Shown here piece after piece: positions 14,644 to 23,256 of a stretch of DNA of 32,716 bases (its first letter is position 1; the number at the start of each line of letters is the position of its first letter). Below the pieces are notes generated by a model. It was not told where the DNA came from and made no database searches. It worked only from the letters and a program-made list of their open reading frames with translations. Location: positions 1 through 32,716 of IMG/VR virus record IMGVR_UViG_3300019776_000690. One strand, 5' to 3'. A program made the translations under genes and the position numbers. Source of the stretch: a virus.

Positions 14644-15533
14644 CCATCGTGGATCTGTCAGCTCTTCCGTCGCCGGATGTGCTGGAACCGTTGGATTTTG
14701 AACAGACCTACGACGAGGGTCTGAGCACTTTTCGCGGGCACATGGGCGACGACTGGTCGGCCACCCTTGAGAGTGATCCGGTAGTCAAGCTGCTGGAGGT
14801 CGCGGCCTACAACAAGCTCGGCAACCGGGCCCGGGTCAACGACGCGGCCAAGGCATTGCTGCTGGCATATGCGATCGGCGCGGATCTTGACCAGATCGGA
14901 GCCGGCTACAACATGCCTCGCCTGGTGATCCAGGCCGAGGATCTGACGGCCGTGCCGCCAGTGCCGAAAGTCATGGAAAAAGACGACCCGTACCGCGAGC
15001 GCATCCAGTTAGCCTATGAAGGGCTGACCACGGCCGGGCCGCGAAACAGCTACATCCTGCACACGCGAAGCGCCTCGGGGCTGGTGGCGGACGCCACGGC
15101 CGAAAGTCCGGCGCCGTGCAACGTTACGGTAACGGTGCTGAGTACGGAGGGCGATGGTCGCGGGGTGGCCAGTCCCGCGTTGCTAGACATCGTCCGGGTT
15201 GCGCTGGATGACGAAGACACCCGGCCGCTCGGCGATCGGGTCAAGGTGCAAAGCGCGGAAATCATCGACTACCGGATTGACGCCATCCTGCACATGAACG
15301 GCGCCGGCCCGGAGACTGACGCCAGTTTGGCGGAAGCCACCCGACGGCTGGCGGCGTGGATCAATCCGCGCAAGCGGCTGGGGGTCGAGGTCGCGCGTTC
15401 CGCCGTGGACGCCCAGTTACACGTTGCCGGCGTTTCCCGGGTCGAGTTGCCCAGCTGGGTTGACCTGGCCCCAACGAAGGAACAGGCGGCCTACTGCACG
15501 GGCTACAGCGTGATGATGGCGGGGGCGACATGA
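14640..15533 (+). CDS. J: Baseplate assembly protein J (gp47-like)
   Basis: The 297-residue product compares with 302 aa in P2 gpJ. It contains TYDEGLSTFRGHMGDDWSAT, DPVVKLLEVAAYNKLGNRARVND, LLLAYAIGADLDQIGAGYNM and YRERIQLAYEGLTTAGPRNSY, all typical of the J family. J forms the peripheral wedge of the contractile-tail baseplate together with W and I. Coupled by 4-bp overlaps to W and I. Confidence 0.93.
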   Translation: MTIVDLSALPSPDVLEPLDFEQTYDEGLSTFRGHMGDDWSATLESDPVVKLLEVAAYNKLGNRARVNDAAKALLLAYAIGADLDQIGAGYNMPRLVIQAEDLTAVPPVPKVMEKDDPYRERIQLAYEGLTTAGPRNSYILHTRSASGLVADATAESPAPCNVTVTVLSTEGDGRGVASPALLDIVRVALDDEDTRPLGDRVKVQSAEIIDYRIDAILHMNGAGPETDASLAEATRRLAAWINPRKRLGVEVARSAVDAQLHVAGVSRVELPSWVDLAPTKEQAAYCTGYSVMMAGAT

Positions 15534-16138
15534 GAAGCCTGCTGCCGAGCAATAGCACGCCACTGGAACGGGCTATCGAGGCCACGTTCTACGAGAAAAC
15601 CATTGTTCCGCTGCGCACCCTGTACAACCCCGACACCTGCCCGGTTCACCTGCTGCCGCATCTGGCGTGGGCATGGTCGGTCGATCGCTGGGACTACCGA
15701 TGGTCTGAGGCGACCAAGCGTGCCGCCATCAAGGCGTCGTTCTACATCCACAAGCACAAGGGCACGATCGGCGCGATTCGTCGGGTGGTCGAGCCGCTGG
15801 GTTATCTGATCGAGATTATCGAGTGGTTCAAGACCGTGCCCGAGGGCGTGCCGGGCACCTTTGCGCTGAAGGTTGGCGTTCTCGATACCGGGATCACCGA
15901 GGAAATGTATCAGGAGCTTGAGCGCCTGATTGACGACGCTAAACCAGTCACCCGGCACCTGACCGGGCTGGCGATTAGCCTGGAAACCCAAGGTGATTTG
16001 AATATCGCCGCGTCCCTCTACGAAGGCGACGAAATCGACGTTTACCCGCCGGTGATGCGTGACATTGAGGTCACGGGCAGCTTCGGCGTGGTCGGGCGCG
16101 AACACTCCATAGACACCCTGGACGTTTATTATGATTGA
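15530..16138 (+). CDS. I: Tail protein I
   Basis: The 202-residue product has the family signature ALERAIE-like TPLERAIEATF, NPDTCPVHLLPHLAWAWSVDRWD and IHKHKGTIGAIRRVVEPLGY. P2 gpI (176 aa) is a baseplate protein linking the wedges to the tail fibre. The stop overlaps the fibre start (ATGATTGA). Confidence 0.9.
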   Translation: MRSLLPSNSTPLERAIEATFYEKTIVPLRTLYNPDTCPVHLLPHLAWAWSVDRWDYRWSEATKRAAIKASFYIHKHKGTIGAIRRVVEPLGYLIEIIEWFKTVPEGVPGTFALKVGVLDTGITEEMYQELERLIDDAKPVTRHLTGLAISLETQGDLNIAASLYEGDEIDVYPPVMRDIEVTGSFGVVGREHSIDTLDVYYD

Positions 16139-18116
16139 TGCGAATTCGCAGTTTTTCGCGATCCTCACGAACGTGGGGATGGCCAAGCAGGCGAACGCCG
16201 ATGCACTCGGCATTCCCTGGCTGATCACCCAAATGGGCGTAGGGGATGCCAACCCGGGCGCGGTGGAAAATCCGGCCAACCCGGTTCCGTCCCCGACCCA
16301 AACCAGGTTGCTCAACGAGTGGCGCCGCAAGCCGCTGAACCAACTCAAGATCGATCCGGTCAACCCGGCGGTGCTTATTGCCGAGCAGATCATTCCGGCC
16401 GATGAGGGCGGCAAGTGGATTCGCGAGATTGGTCTGTACGACGCGGACGGCGATCTGGTGGCGGTGGCCAACTGCGCGCCGAGCTTCAAGCCGTTGCTGT
16501 CGCAAGGCTCGGGTCGCACGCAAATTGTGCGCATGAACTTCATCGTCACCAGCACCGGCAACATCACACTCAAGATCGATCCGGCGATTGTCCTGGCCTC
16601 GCTGGCCTACGTCGACGCGGCCATTCTTGAAGTGCTGCCGGCGAACAAGACGGCCGGTGAATTCACTCGGGTCAAGGTCAACAATCGCGGGGTGGTGGTG
16701 TCGGGCGATAATCCGGCTACGCTGGCCGCGATGGGCATCACTGACAGCTTCACCAAGGCCGAAGTCGAAGCGATGATCGCCCAGGCTTCGGCGCTGCCGG
16801 TCGGTACCATGGTGGCGTTTCCCGTGAACAAGGTTGCGCCCGGGTTTCTGGAGATCGATGGCAGTGTTCAGAGCATTGCAGCGTATCCGGATCTGGCGGC
16901 GTTCCTGGGAACGGCGTTCAACAAGGGTGATGAGGGTGCCGGTAACTTCCGACTACCTGACTCGCGTGGCGAGTTCCTACGGGGCTGGGACCATGGGCGC
17001 GGTATTGATACTGGTCGTGCCATCGGTAGCTGGCAGGTCGGTACTTATGTTGGGGGGGATGGCGATGCTTTGAACCATCCAATCCCGAACTTGAACGATG
17101 CGAACCATATACGAGTACTCGGTATCGAGTACGACAAAATGCCTTGGGTGCCAGAGACGATTACCGTTAATGCAACGGGCTCGACAGTAGTCACCGGCGT
17201 GGCAATGGATGGCGTTCAAGCACCGGGCACGGCAAGCGGTGGGATTGACTTCGGGCGGAGCCGCCCTCGTAACGTGGCGGTGATGTGGTGCATCAAGGCC
17301 TGGAACGCCCCGATCAATCAAGGAAACATTGATATTGCGGCGCTCGCCGCTGAGGTTCAGTTGGCCAGGTCTTTGGCGATAGTTGGTAGTTATAAAGGGT
17401 TGTTTATTACCACGTCCGGCTTAAGTGCTGATATTGCGGTCACTGTCGATAAGTTAGTGGTGGGCTCTGGAAACCTTCTTAAGGTTTTGAGCAATGTAAA
17501 CCTGAGCTTTAATGGATTGGCTGTTGGGGCGAATGGTATTGATGTTGGCGCTATGGCTGCGTCAACTTGGTATGCGGTATGGGTTATCTGGAATGACGCC
17601 ACTGCGACAGCGGCGGGCTTGCTTTCTTTAAGTCGAACAGCTCCAGCGTTACCTGCGGGTTTCTCGCATATGGCGCTAGTTGGCTGGATCTTTACCGATG
17701 CTACCGCCAATAAGTTCCCACTATCGCAAATCAAGAAAGACAAGCGGGTTGTCTGGAAGACTGCAGCAGGCAGCAACGTTGCCACTCCACGCCGTATGGC
17801 GAATGGCGCGGCCGGAAATCCGACCACGCCAACGTGGGTTGCGGTATCGACTACAGCCTATGTATCGCCTACGGCCAACTCAATCAAAGTAGAACTCGTC
17901 AATTATACGGCTAACGCCGCCGGCGTTGCGCCTAATGCGGGATACGGCTCAGTTGTCGACTACTTAAATCCTCCGCCAATTGCCTCGTTTTTTGTCGGCG
18001 GCTCAGGTGGAGCGCATTCAAAGAATACCGGGGAGCTGCTACTTGAGTCGGCAAGCATTTACTGGGCGTCGGTAAACGAGAATTTATTCTGCCTGGGTTA
18101 TGAGGACAGTGTATGA
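16131..18116 (+). CDS. H: Tail fibre protein (gpH-like) with tail-collar domain
   Basis: The 661-residue product has three parts. Residues 1-160 are the conserved N-terminal fibre domain (SQFFAILTNVGMAKQANADA, GGKWIREIGLYDADGDLVAVA) that attaches to baseplate protein I. Residues about 220-385 are a tail-collar domain (LPVGTMVAFPVNKVAPGFLEIDG-type segment, GNFRLPDSRGEFLRGWDHGRG). From about 415 on is a distal beta-rich region (WYAVWVIWNDATATAAGLLS) that should recognise the cell surface. The DNA of the distal part is visibly less GC-rich than the N-terminal part, as expected for exchanged host-range modules. Confidence 0.92.
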   Translation: MIDANSQFFAILTNVGMAKQANADALGIPWLITQMGVGDANPGAVENPANPVPSPTQTRLLNEWRRKPLNQLKIDPVNPAVLIAEQIIPADEGGKWIREIGLYDADGDLVAVANCAPSFKPLLSQGSGRTQIVRMNFIVTSTGNITLKIDPAIVLASLAYVDAAILEVLPANKTAGEFTRVKVNNRGVVVSGDNPATLAAMGITDSFTKAEVEAMIAQASALPVGTMVAFPVNKVAPGFLEIDGSVQSIAAYPDLAAFLGTAFNKGDEGAGNFRLPDSRGEFLRGWDHGRGIDTGRAIGSWQVGTYVGGDGDALNHPIPNLNDANHIRVLGIEYDKMPWVPETITVNATGSTVVTGVAMDGVQAPGTASGGIDFGRSRPRNVAVMWCIKAWNAPINQGNIDIAALAAEVQLARSLAIVGSYKGLFITTSGLSADIAVTVDKLVVGSGNLLKVLSNVNLSFNGLAVGANGIDVGAMAASTWYAVWVIWNDATATAAGLLSLSRTAPALPAGFSHMALVGWIFTDATANKFPLSQIKKDKRVVWKTAAGSNVATPRRMANGAAGNPTTPTWVAVSTTAYVSPTANSIKVELVNYTANAAGVAPNAGYGSVVDYLNPPPIASFFVGGSGGAHSKNTGELLLESASIYWASVNENLFCLGYEDSV

Positions 18117-18490
18117 GCATTGGGTGGGCTGTTAAAAACGATCTATCTGGTATGCGTTCATTTGATAGTGAGCACAATGTGCTTCTGGATGATGAGTATT
18201 TTATCGACATCAACGAAGGGCCTGAGCCCGAAATTGTTCCGCTGCCACCGGGTAACGAAGAGCTGATGGCGCTGGCCAGGGAGAAGTGCAACCAGCTACT
18301 GGCCATTGCTGCTAACCGCATGGGGCCGCTGCAAGACGCTGTAGATATCGCCCGTGCGACTGATGACGAGGTGGCCCGTCTGATGCTGTGGAAAGGCTAC
18401 CGAGTCGACTTGAGCCGGATCGAGCAACAAGAAGGCTTTCCGCTCGATATCGACTGGCCCCTGTCACCTGACGAAGCCCTGGCCCAATAA
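18113..18490 (+). CDS. Tail fibre assembly chaperone
   Basis: The 125-residue product has SLDSEHNVLL-like FDSEHNVLLDDEYF at the N-terminus and, in the C-terminal half, LMALAREKCNQLLAIAANRMGPLQDAVDIA with DEVARLMLWKGYRVDLSRI. These match the tail fibre assembly proteins (gpG/Tfa-like) of P2-type phages and R-pyocins. Such chaperones help trimerise the distal fibre and usually pair with its C-terminus. The start overlaps the fibre stop, with GAGGA ahead. Confidence 0.85.
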   Translation: MSIGWAVKNDLSGMRSFDSEHNVLLDDEYFIDINEGPEPEIVPLPPGNEELMALAREKCNQLLAIAANRMGPLQDAVDIARATDDEVARLMLWKGYRVDLSRIEQQEGFPLDIDWPLSPDEALAQ

Positions 18491-18520
18491 ACGCCCCGCA
18501 CTGACGGGGCGTTTTCTTTT
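18491..18520 (+). terminator. Hairpin with T-tract after fibre chaperone
   Basis: ACGCCCCG (18491-18498) and CGGGGCGT (18505-18512) form an 8-bp perfect stem, followed by TTTTCTTTT. It begins one base after the chaperone stop codon. Confidence 0.75.
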
Positions 18521-18548
18521 CCGTTACGCGTAACACGAACACCCTCAC

Positions 18549-18573
18549 AGCCTCGCTTATGCGGGGCTTTTTC
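18549..18573 (+). terminator. Second hairpin before sheath gene
   Basis: AGCCTCGC (18549-18556) and GCGGGGCT (18561-18568) enclose TTAT, with one G.T pair, followed by TTTTCGTTTCTGGAG. The GGAG is the SD for the sheath gene. It repeats the terminator-then-SD cassette seen elsewhere in the late operon. Confidence 0.65.
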
Positions 18574-18593
18574 GTTTCTGGAGATTGACCCTT

Positions 18594-19760
18594 ATGAGTG
18601 GTTTTTTTCACGGCGTCACGACCACGCTGATCGACACCGGGACACGCACCATCTCGCTGCCGTCGTCCTCGATCATCGGTCTTTGCGACACTTTCACCCC
18701 GGGCGTTCTTGGCGGCGGCACGGCCAAGGCCGGCGAGCTGGTGTTGCTCACGTCCGAGCGCGAGGCGATCGCCGCCTTCGGCGTTGACTCGGCGATCACC
18801 AAGGCCGCCCAGGCCATCTATGTGCGCGCCAAGGCGGTGATCGTCGCGGTCGGCGTGCCCAAGCTGGCAGATGCGGCGTTGCAAACCTCGGCGATCATCG
18901 GCGGCGTTCTGGCCTCGGGCCAGCGTACCGGCCTGCAAGCGCTGTTGGACGGCAAGAGCAAGCACAACGCCCAGCCTAAGCTGTTGATTGCCCCGGCGCA
19001 CTCGGCGACTCAGGCGGTGGCGACCGCCATGGATGCCCTGGCCGCCAAGCTGCGCGCGATCGCCATCATCGACGGGCCGAACACCACCGACGAGGCGGCG
19101 CTGGCCTACGCCCAGCAGTTCGGCAGCAAACGCCTGTATATGGTTGATCCGGGCGTGCAGTTCTGGGACACCGTGACCAGCGCGACGGTGGACGCGCCGG
19201 GCTCTGCCTGGGTGGCGGGGCTGTTCGCCTGGACGGACGCGACCTACGGCTATTGGGCGTCGCCGTCGAACAAGGAGTTTGTCGGCATCACCGGCACCAC
19301 GCGGCCGATCGAGTACCTGGACGGCGACGAAACCTGCCGGGCCAACCTGCTGAACAACGCGTTTATCAGCACCATCATCCGCGACGGCGGCTATCGCCTG
19401 TGGGGCAACCGCACGCTGTCGAGCGATCCGAAGTGGTCATTCGTCACCCGCGTGCGTACCTGCGACATCCTCATGGATGCCATTCAGGCGGGCCACAAGT
19501 GGGCGGTAGACCGCTCGATCACCAAGACCTACGTGTCCGACGTGACCGAGGGGTTGCAGGCGTTCATGCGCGACCAGAAGAACGCCGGCGCGGTGATCAA
19601 CTTCGAAGTCTATCCCGACACCGAAAGGAACACGGCCAGCCAGATCGAGCAGGGCAAGGTGTATTGGCGTATTCGCTTCACCGACGTGCCGCCGGCCGAA
19701 AACCCGATTTTCCTGATCGAGGTCACCAACGAGTGGCTGACCGAAGTGCTTGAAGCCTAA
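18594..19760 (+). CDS. FI: Tail sheath protein FI
   Basis: The start at 18594 is chosen since GGAG at 18580-18583 gives good spacing; the upstream in-frame TTG at 18585 is too close to it. The 388-residue product (P2 FI is 396 aa) begins FFHGVTTTLIDTGTRTISLP and carries SSSIIGLCDTF, EREAIAAFG, WASPSNKEFVGITGTTRPI and WGNRTLSSDPKWSFV, all hallmarks of P2-type sheath. Sheath rings contract to drive the tube into the cell. Two hairpins precede it and the tube gene follows 12 bases later. Confidence 0.95.
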   Translation: MSGFFHGVTTTLIDTGTRTISLPSSSIIGLCDTFTPGVLGGGTAKAGELVLLTSEREAIAAFGVDSAITKAAQAIYVRAKAVIVAVGVPKLADAALQTSAIIGGVLASGQRTGLQALLDGKSKHNAQPKLLIAPAHSATQAVATAMDALAAKLRAIAIIDGPNTTDEAALAYAQQFGSKRLYMVDPGVQFWDTVTSATVDAPGSAWVAGLFAWTDATYGYWASPSNKEFVGITGTTRPIEYLDGDETCRANLLNNAFISTIIRDGGYRLWGNRTLSSDPKWSFVTRVRTCDILMDAIQAGHKWAVDRSITKTYVSDVTEGLQAFMRDQKNAGAVINFEVYPDTERNTASQIEQGKVYWRIRFTDVPPAENPIFLIEVTNEWLTEVLEA

Positions 19761-19772
19761 GGGGGCTAACCG

Positions 19773-20276
19773 ATGATTCCTCAAGTTCTCAAAAACATGG
19801 CGCTGTTCGTCGACGGCGTCAGCTTCTCCGGCGATGTGCCGACCCTGACGCTGCCCAAGCTGACCCAGAAGGTCGAGGACTATCAGGGCGGCGGCATGCT
19901 GGCCCCGATCGAGTTTGCCGTGGGCATGGAAAAGATGGAGGCGGCGTTTACCACCAACGGCGTGCGCCGCGAGTCGCTGAAGTTCTTCGGTCTGGCCGAC
20001 CAGACCGCGACCAGTCTGGTGTTCCGTGGCGTGTTCGCGGATCTGAAAGGCCGCAAGGTGCCGGTGATCGTCACCCTGCGCGGTGGTGTGAAAGAAGTGG
20101 ACATGGGCGACTGGAAGCCGGCCACCGTCGCGGAAATTAAGCACGGCGTGAAGATCACTTACTACAAGCTCGAAATCGAGGGTCGTGTGATGTACGAGAT
20201 CGACCCGCTCAACATGATCATGGTGGTCGACGGCGTTGACCAGGCCGCCGAAGAACGTTCGGCCCTTGGCCTGTAA
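19773..20276 (+). CDS. FII: Major tail tube protein FII
   Basis: The 167-residue product (P2 FII is 172 aa) starts MIPQVLKNMALFVDGVSFSG behind the SD AAGGGGG. The lines GMLAPIEFAVGMEKMEAAFT and VMYEIDPLNMIMVVDGVDQ are typical of the P2 tube family. Hexamers stack to form the inner tube inside the sheath. Sheath and tube are adjacent, as in P2. Confidence 0.95.
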   Translation: MIPQVLKNMALFVDGVSFSGDVPTLTLPKLTQKVEDYQGGGMLAPIEFAVGMEKMEAAFTTNGVRRESLKFFGLADQTATSLVFRGVFADLKGRKVPVIVTLRGGVKEVDMGDWKPATVAEIKHGVKITYYKLEIEGRVMYEIDPLNMIMVVDGVDQAAEERSALGL

Positions 20277-20287
20277 GGACTTAGAAA

Positions 20288-20599
20288 ATGACTCAAGCAA
20301 CTGCAAGCAAGCCGATCCCATCCTGGCTGTCCCTGAACGATTCCGGCGTTACCGTAACGCTGAAGGGCGCCGCCAATATTGGCGGGGTCTTGACCGACAA
20401 ACTGACCATGCGCACGCCGACCGTGCGTGATGAGCGGGCCGCGACCGCCGCTGCCAATGGCGACGCCATGGTCTACGAAATCAATCTGCTGTGCAGCCTG
20501 TTGCAGGCCACCGAGCCGGAGCTGGGGGCCCTGTCTACCCGGAACTACAAGCGCCTCATGGCGGGCTATTTTCGCATGGATGAAGAGGACGAGCTTTAA
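20288..20599 (+). CDS. E: Tail assembly chaperone E
   Basis: The 103-residue product has WLSLNDSGVTVTLKGAANIGG, LTMRTPTVRDERAA and LLCSLLQATEPELGALSTRNYKRLMAGYF, the pattern of P2-type gpE. It ends EEDEL just before a UAA. Tail chaperones E and the frameshifted E+E' product coat the tape measure before tube assembly. The gene stands between tube and tape measure, as expected. Confidence 0.85.
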   Translation: MTQATASKPIPSWLSLNDSGVTVTLKGAANIGGVLTDKLTMRTPTVRDERAATAAANGDAMVYEINLLCSLLQATEPELGALSTRNYKRLMAGYFRMDEEDEL

Positions 20600-20711
20600 C
20601 TCCGAGACGCAAAGGCTTGCGGCCAAGCGCTTGGCGAAAGAGACAGGGTTCTCTGCCGCCGAGATCGAGGACATGACCTTTGACCGGATGCTGTGGTGGC
20701 TCAGGGATTGA
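20288..20711 (+). CDS. E': Tail assembly chaperone E+E', probable +1 frameshift product
   Basis: A second frame, offset by +1, stays open from 20427 to 20711 and its unique part reads NSETQRLAAKRLAKETGFSA then EDMTFDRMLWWLRD, a typical E' C-terminus. It has no ribosome site of its own. Joining it to E needs a +1 shift. The E stop context is GAG-CTT-TAA-C at 20591-20600, the same kind of slippery CUU-stop-C used in the RF2 (prfB) gene, and an SD-like GAGGA at 20585-20589 lies four bases ahead of CTT. The predicted fusion is 140 residues (103 + 37). The exact shift point is inferred. Confidence 0.65.
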
Positions 20712-20746
20712 GCCGCTTTCGACTCGACGACGAATAGGGCATGCAC

Positions 20747-23242
20747 ATGGGCAACAAACTCGCGCTCGGCCTGGTCATTGGCGGGGCCATCAGTTCCACG
20801 GTGGGGACGGCGTTCAAGGATGTCGCCAACCGGATCAAGAAGCTGGAGGAAACCGGCAAAAAGGCCCGGGTGCTGGAAAAGGCCATTGGCGAGACCATGC
20901 GCCTGCGCGACGAATGGCGCAAGGCGCACATGGCGGGCGAGAAAGGCGCCGATGAGCTGCGCAAGAAGCTGGAAAACAACCTGTCGGCGCTGAAGAAACA
21001 GGGCGTCGAAGTCCGCAACCTGGGCAAGGCCTATACCCAAATGGGCAAGGCCGCGCGCGGCGCCGAGCTGAAGGCCAAGGGCCACATGCAGCTCGATGCC
21101 GGCAAGCAGCAGATGAAAAGCAGCATCGGTCAGGCCACGGCCGCCTCGGCGGCGATGGTCATTCCGGCGAAGATCAGCGCGGACTATGGCGCGATCATTC
21201 GTGACATCGCGATCAAGGCCAACATTGCCAACACGCCGCAAGAGGCGCAGTTGTCCAAGACCGTGATCGACACGTCACGCGATACCGGTATGGCGCGCAA
21301 TCAGGTGGCCGAGGTGGTCAACGCCCTGGTGGGCGCCGGCATGGAGCTGGACAAGGCCCTGTCTTATGCACCGACGGCGGCCAAGTTCGCGGTCGGGCAG
21401 GGTTCGGACGGCGGCGAAACCGCCAAGATGATCAATGCCCTGGGGCAGAACGCCAAGATCACCGATCCGGAAGTGATGCAGAAAGCGCTCGAGGCGATCG
21501 CCTACCAAGGGCAGGCGGGCAGCTTTGAGGCGGCCGACATGGCGCGCTGGTTCCCTGAACTGCTGGCGGGCATGGGCAAGTTGGGCATCACCGGCATGGA
21601 CTCGGTGACGCAGCTCGGTGCGATGCTTCAGGTGCAGATGAAGACGGCCGGCGGCTCCGACGAGGCGGCCAACAACCTCAAGAACTGGATGGAGAAAATC
21701 GGCTCCGGCGACACCGTTGAGGCGTACAAGAAGGCCGGGATCGACTATCAGGGGTCGATGCAGACCGGCCTGCAGAATGGCAAGTCCACCTTGGAATCCA
21801 GCTTTGCGCTGGCCCAAAAATACATTGAGGCGACCGACCCGAAGAAGGCCGCCGAGATGGCCAAGGCCGTGGCCGGGATCAGCAAGGAGACCGATCCCGA
21901 GAAAGCTAAGGCCATGATCGCCTCGCTGGAGGCGGCGCTGCGCACCGGCGACCTGTTCGCCGACATGCAGGTCAAGGGCGCCTTGACCGCGTACATGCAG
22001 AACAAGGATCTGTACGAGAAGCTGAAAAAGGACTCGGCCAGCGCGACCGGGATTCTGGACAAGAACCTGGCCGAGCGCCGGCAATCCTCAGCGCAGAAAC
22101 AAGCCGAGATGGTGCAGGGCCTGGACGATGCCATGCGCGGCATCGGTGATGCCATGCGCCCGGTAACGGACGCGGTGGCCGAGGGTATTACGTCGGTGGC
22201 CGGTGGGCTGGCCAAGCTGGCGGACGAATCGCCCCGGCTGGTGACGGGCATCGGCATGGCCACGGCCGGCTTGATCGGCCTGTCGGCGGCGGTGAGCAGC
22301 TTCAAGATGGCCAAGGGGCTGATGAACATCGGCCGCGGTTCGTTGATGGGTAATCCGAACATCCCGCAAAAGGTCATTGTGACCAACATGGGGAGCGGTG
22401 GCCTGGATGGCGGTTTGGATGCTGGCGACCTCGATGCCGGCGGTGACGCCGATGGCAAGAAGGGCAGGAAGGGCGGCAAGGGCGGTCGAGGCGGTCGGGG
22501 TGGCGGCGCCTCCGTTGGGTCCGTGGTGAAAGGCGCGGCCGTGGTAGCGGTTGTGGATGCCGGTTTCAAGGCCTATGACACCTACCAGAACGCCGAGACT
22601 CAAGACGAGAAGGCCGTGGGCTATGGCGAGGCCGCCGGCGGATTGGCGGGCACATTGGCGGGTGCGGCGGCGGGTGCGGCGATCGGTTCGGCAGTGCCTG
22701 TCATTGGCACGCTGATCGGTGGGTTGATTGGTGGTTATCTGGGCAGTCAAGGCGGCGATGCCCTGGGCGGTTACCTGGGCAAGTCGCTGTTTGGCGCTGA
22801 CGACGCGGCGAAGAAGTTGCCCGACGCCGGGCCGTTGATGATGGTTAACGCCGGCAAGGACATCAAGCCGGTGACGGGGGACATCGCGAAGTCGTTCGCC
22901 AAGCCAGCGGGCGCAACGCCGCTGATGATGGCACCGACTGGTCAGGCGCGGCCCTCGGGGGCGCCGGCGCAGTTGGGGGATGTTGGCCGCTCGATGCTGC
23001 TGCCGCCGTCCAGCGCCGACGCCACGGCCGGGCCGCTGGCCAAGCCGGCGCCTGCCAGTCCGCCACCGGCCAACATTGAAGCCCGGGTGGACATTCAGGC
23101 GCCGTTCTCGCTGACCGTTCAGGGCGACGTGCAGGACGCCAATGCGCTCTACACCAAGCTCAAGCCGATGCTCGATCAGCACTACCGAGAACTCGCCAAG
23201 GCGCAGGAAAACCGCAAGCTGTTCGATGCGCCGCACGTTTAA
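20747..23242 (+). CDS. T: Tail tape measure protein T
   Basis: The start at 20747 is preferred over the ATG at 20741 because AGGG at 20736-20739 is then correctly spaced. The 831-residue product begins MGNKLALGLVIGGAISSTVG, has a long charged coiled coil to about 130, then the family's conserved region (YGAIIRDIAIKANIANTPQE, VVNALVGAGMELDKALSYAP, LGQNAKITDPEVMQKALEAI). Further on is a Gly/Lys/Arg-rich stretch near 565-585 and hydrophobic Gly/Ala-rich segments at about 625-680 that may enter the host membrane. Tape measure length sets tail length; 831 residues suggests a tail of about 125 nm by the usual 0.15 nm per residue, an estimate only. Confidence 0.93.
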   Translation: MGNKLALGLVIGGAISSTVGTAFKDVANRIKKLEETGKKARVLEKAIGETMRLRDEWRKAHMAGEKGADELRKKLENNLSALKKQGVEVRNLGKAYTQMGKAARGAELKAKGHMQLDAGKQQMKSSIGQATAASAAMVIPAKISADYGAIIRDIAIKANIANTPQEAQLSKTVIDTSRDTGMARNQVAEVVNALVGAGMELDKALSYAPTAAKFAVGQGSDGGETAKMINALGQNAKITDPEVMQKALEAIAYQGQAGSFEAADMARWFPELLAGMGKLGITGMDSVTQLGAMLQVQMKTAGGSDEAANNLKNWMEKIGSGDTVEAYKKAGIDYQGSMQTGLQNGKSTLESSFALAQKYIEATDPKKAAEMAKAVAGISKETDPEKAKAMIASLEAALRTGDLFADMQVKGALTAYMQNKDLYEKLKKDSASATGILDKNLAERRQSSAQKQAEMVQGLDDAMRGIGDAMRPVTDAVAEGITSVAGGLAKLADESPRLVTGIGMATAGLIGLSAAVSSFKMAKGLMNIGRGSLMGNPNIPQKVIVTNMGSGGLDGGLDAGDLDAGGDADGKKGRKGGKGGRGGRGGGASVGSVVKGAAVVAVVDAGFKAYDTYQNAETQDEKAVGYGEAAGGLAGTLAGAAAGAAIGSAVPVIGTLIGGLIGGYLGSQGGDALGGYLGKSLFGADDAAKKLPDAGPLMMVNAGKDIKPVTGDIAKSFAKPAGATPLMMAPTGQARPSGAPAQLGDVGRSMLLPPSSADATAGPLAKPAPASPPPANIEARVDIQAPFSLTVQGDVQDANALYTKLKPMLDQHYRELAKAQENRKLFDAPHV

Positions 23243-23256
23243 TCAGGGGGAGAATC

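Noticed and set aside
15503-16573. A 356-codon minus-strand open frame opposite I and fibre genes
   Set aside because: It is an antisense shadow of two recognised tail genes, without any family signal.
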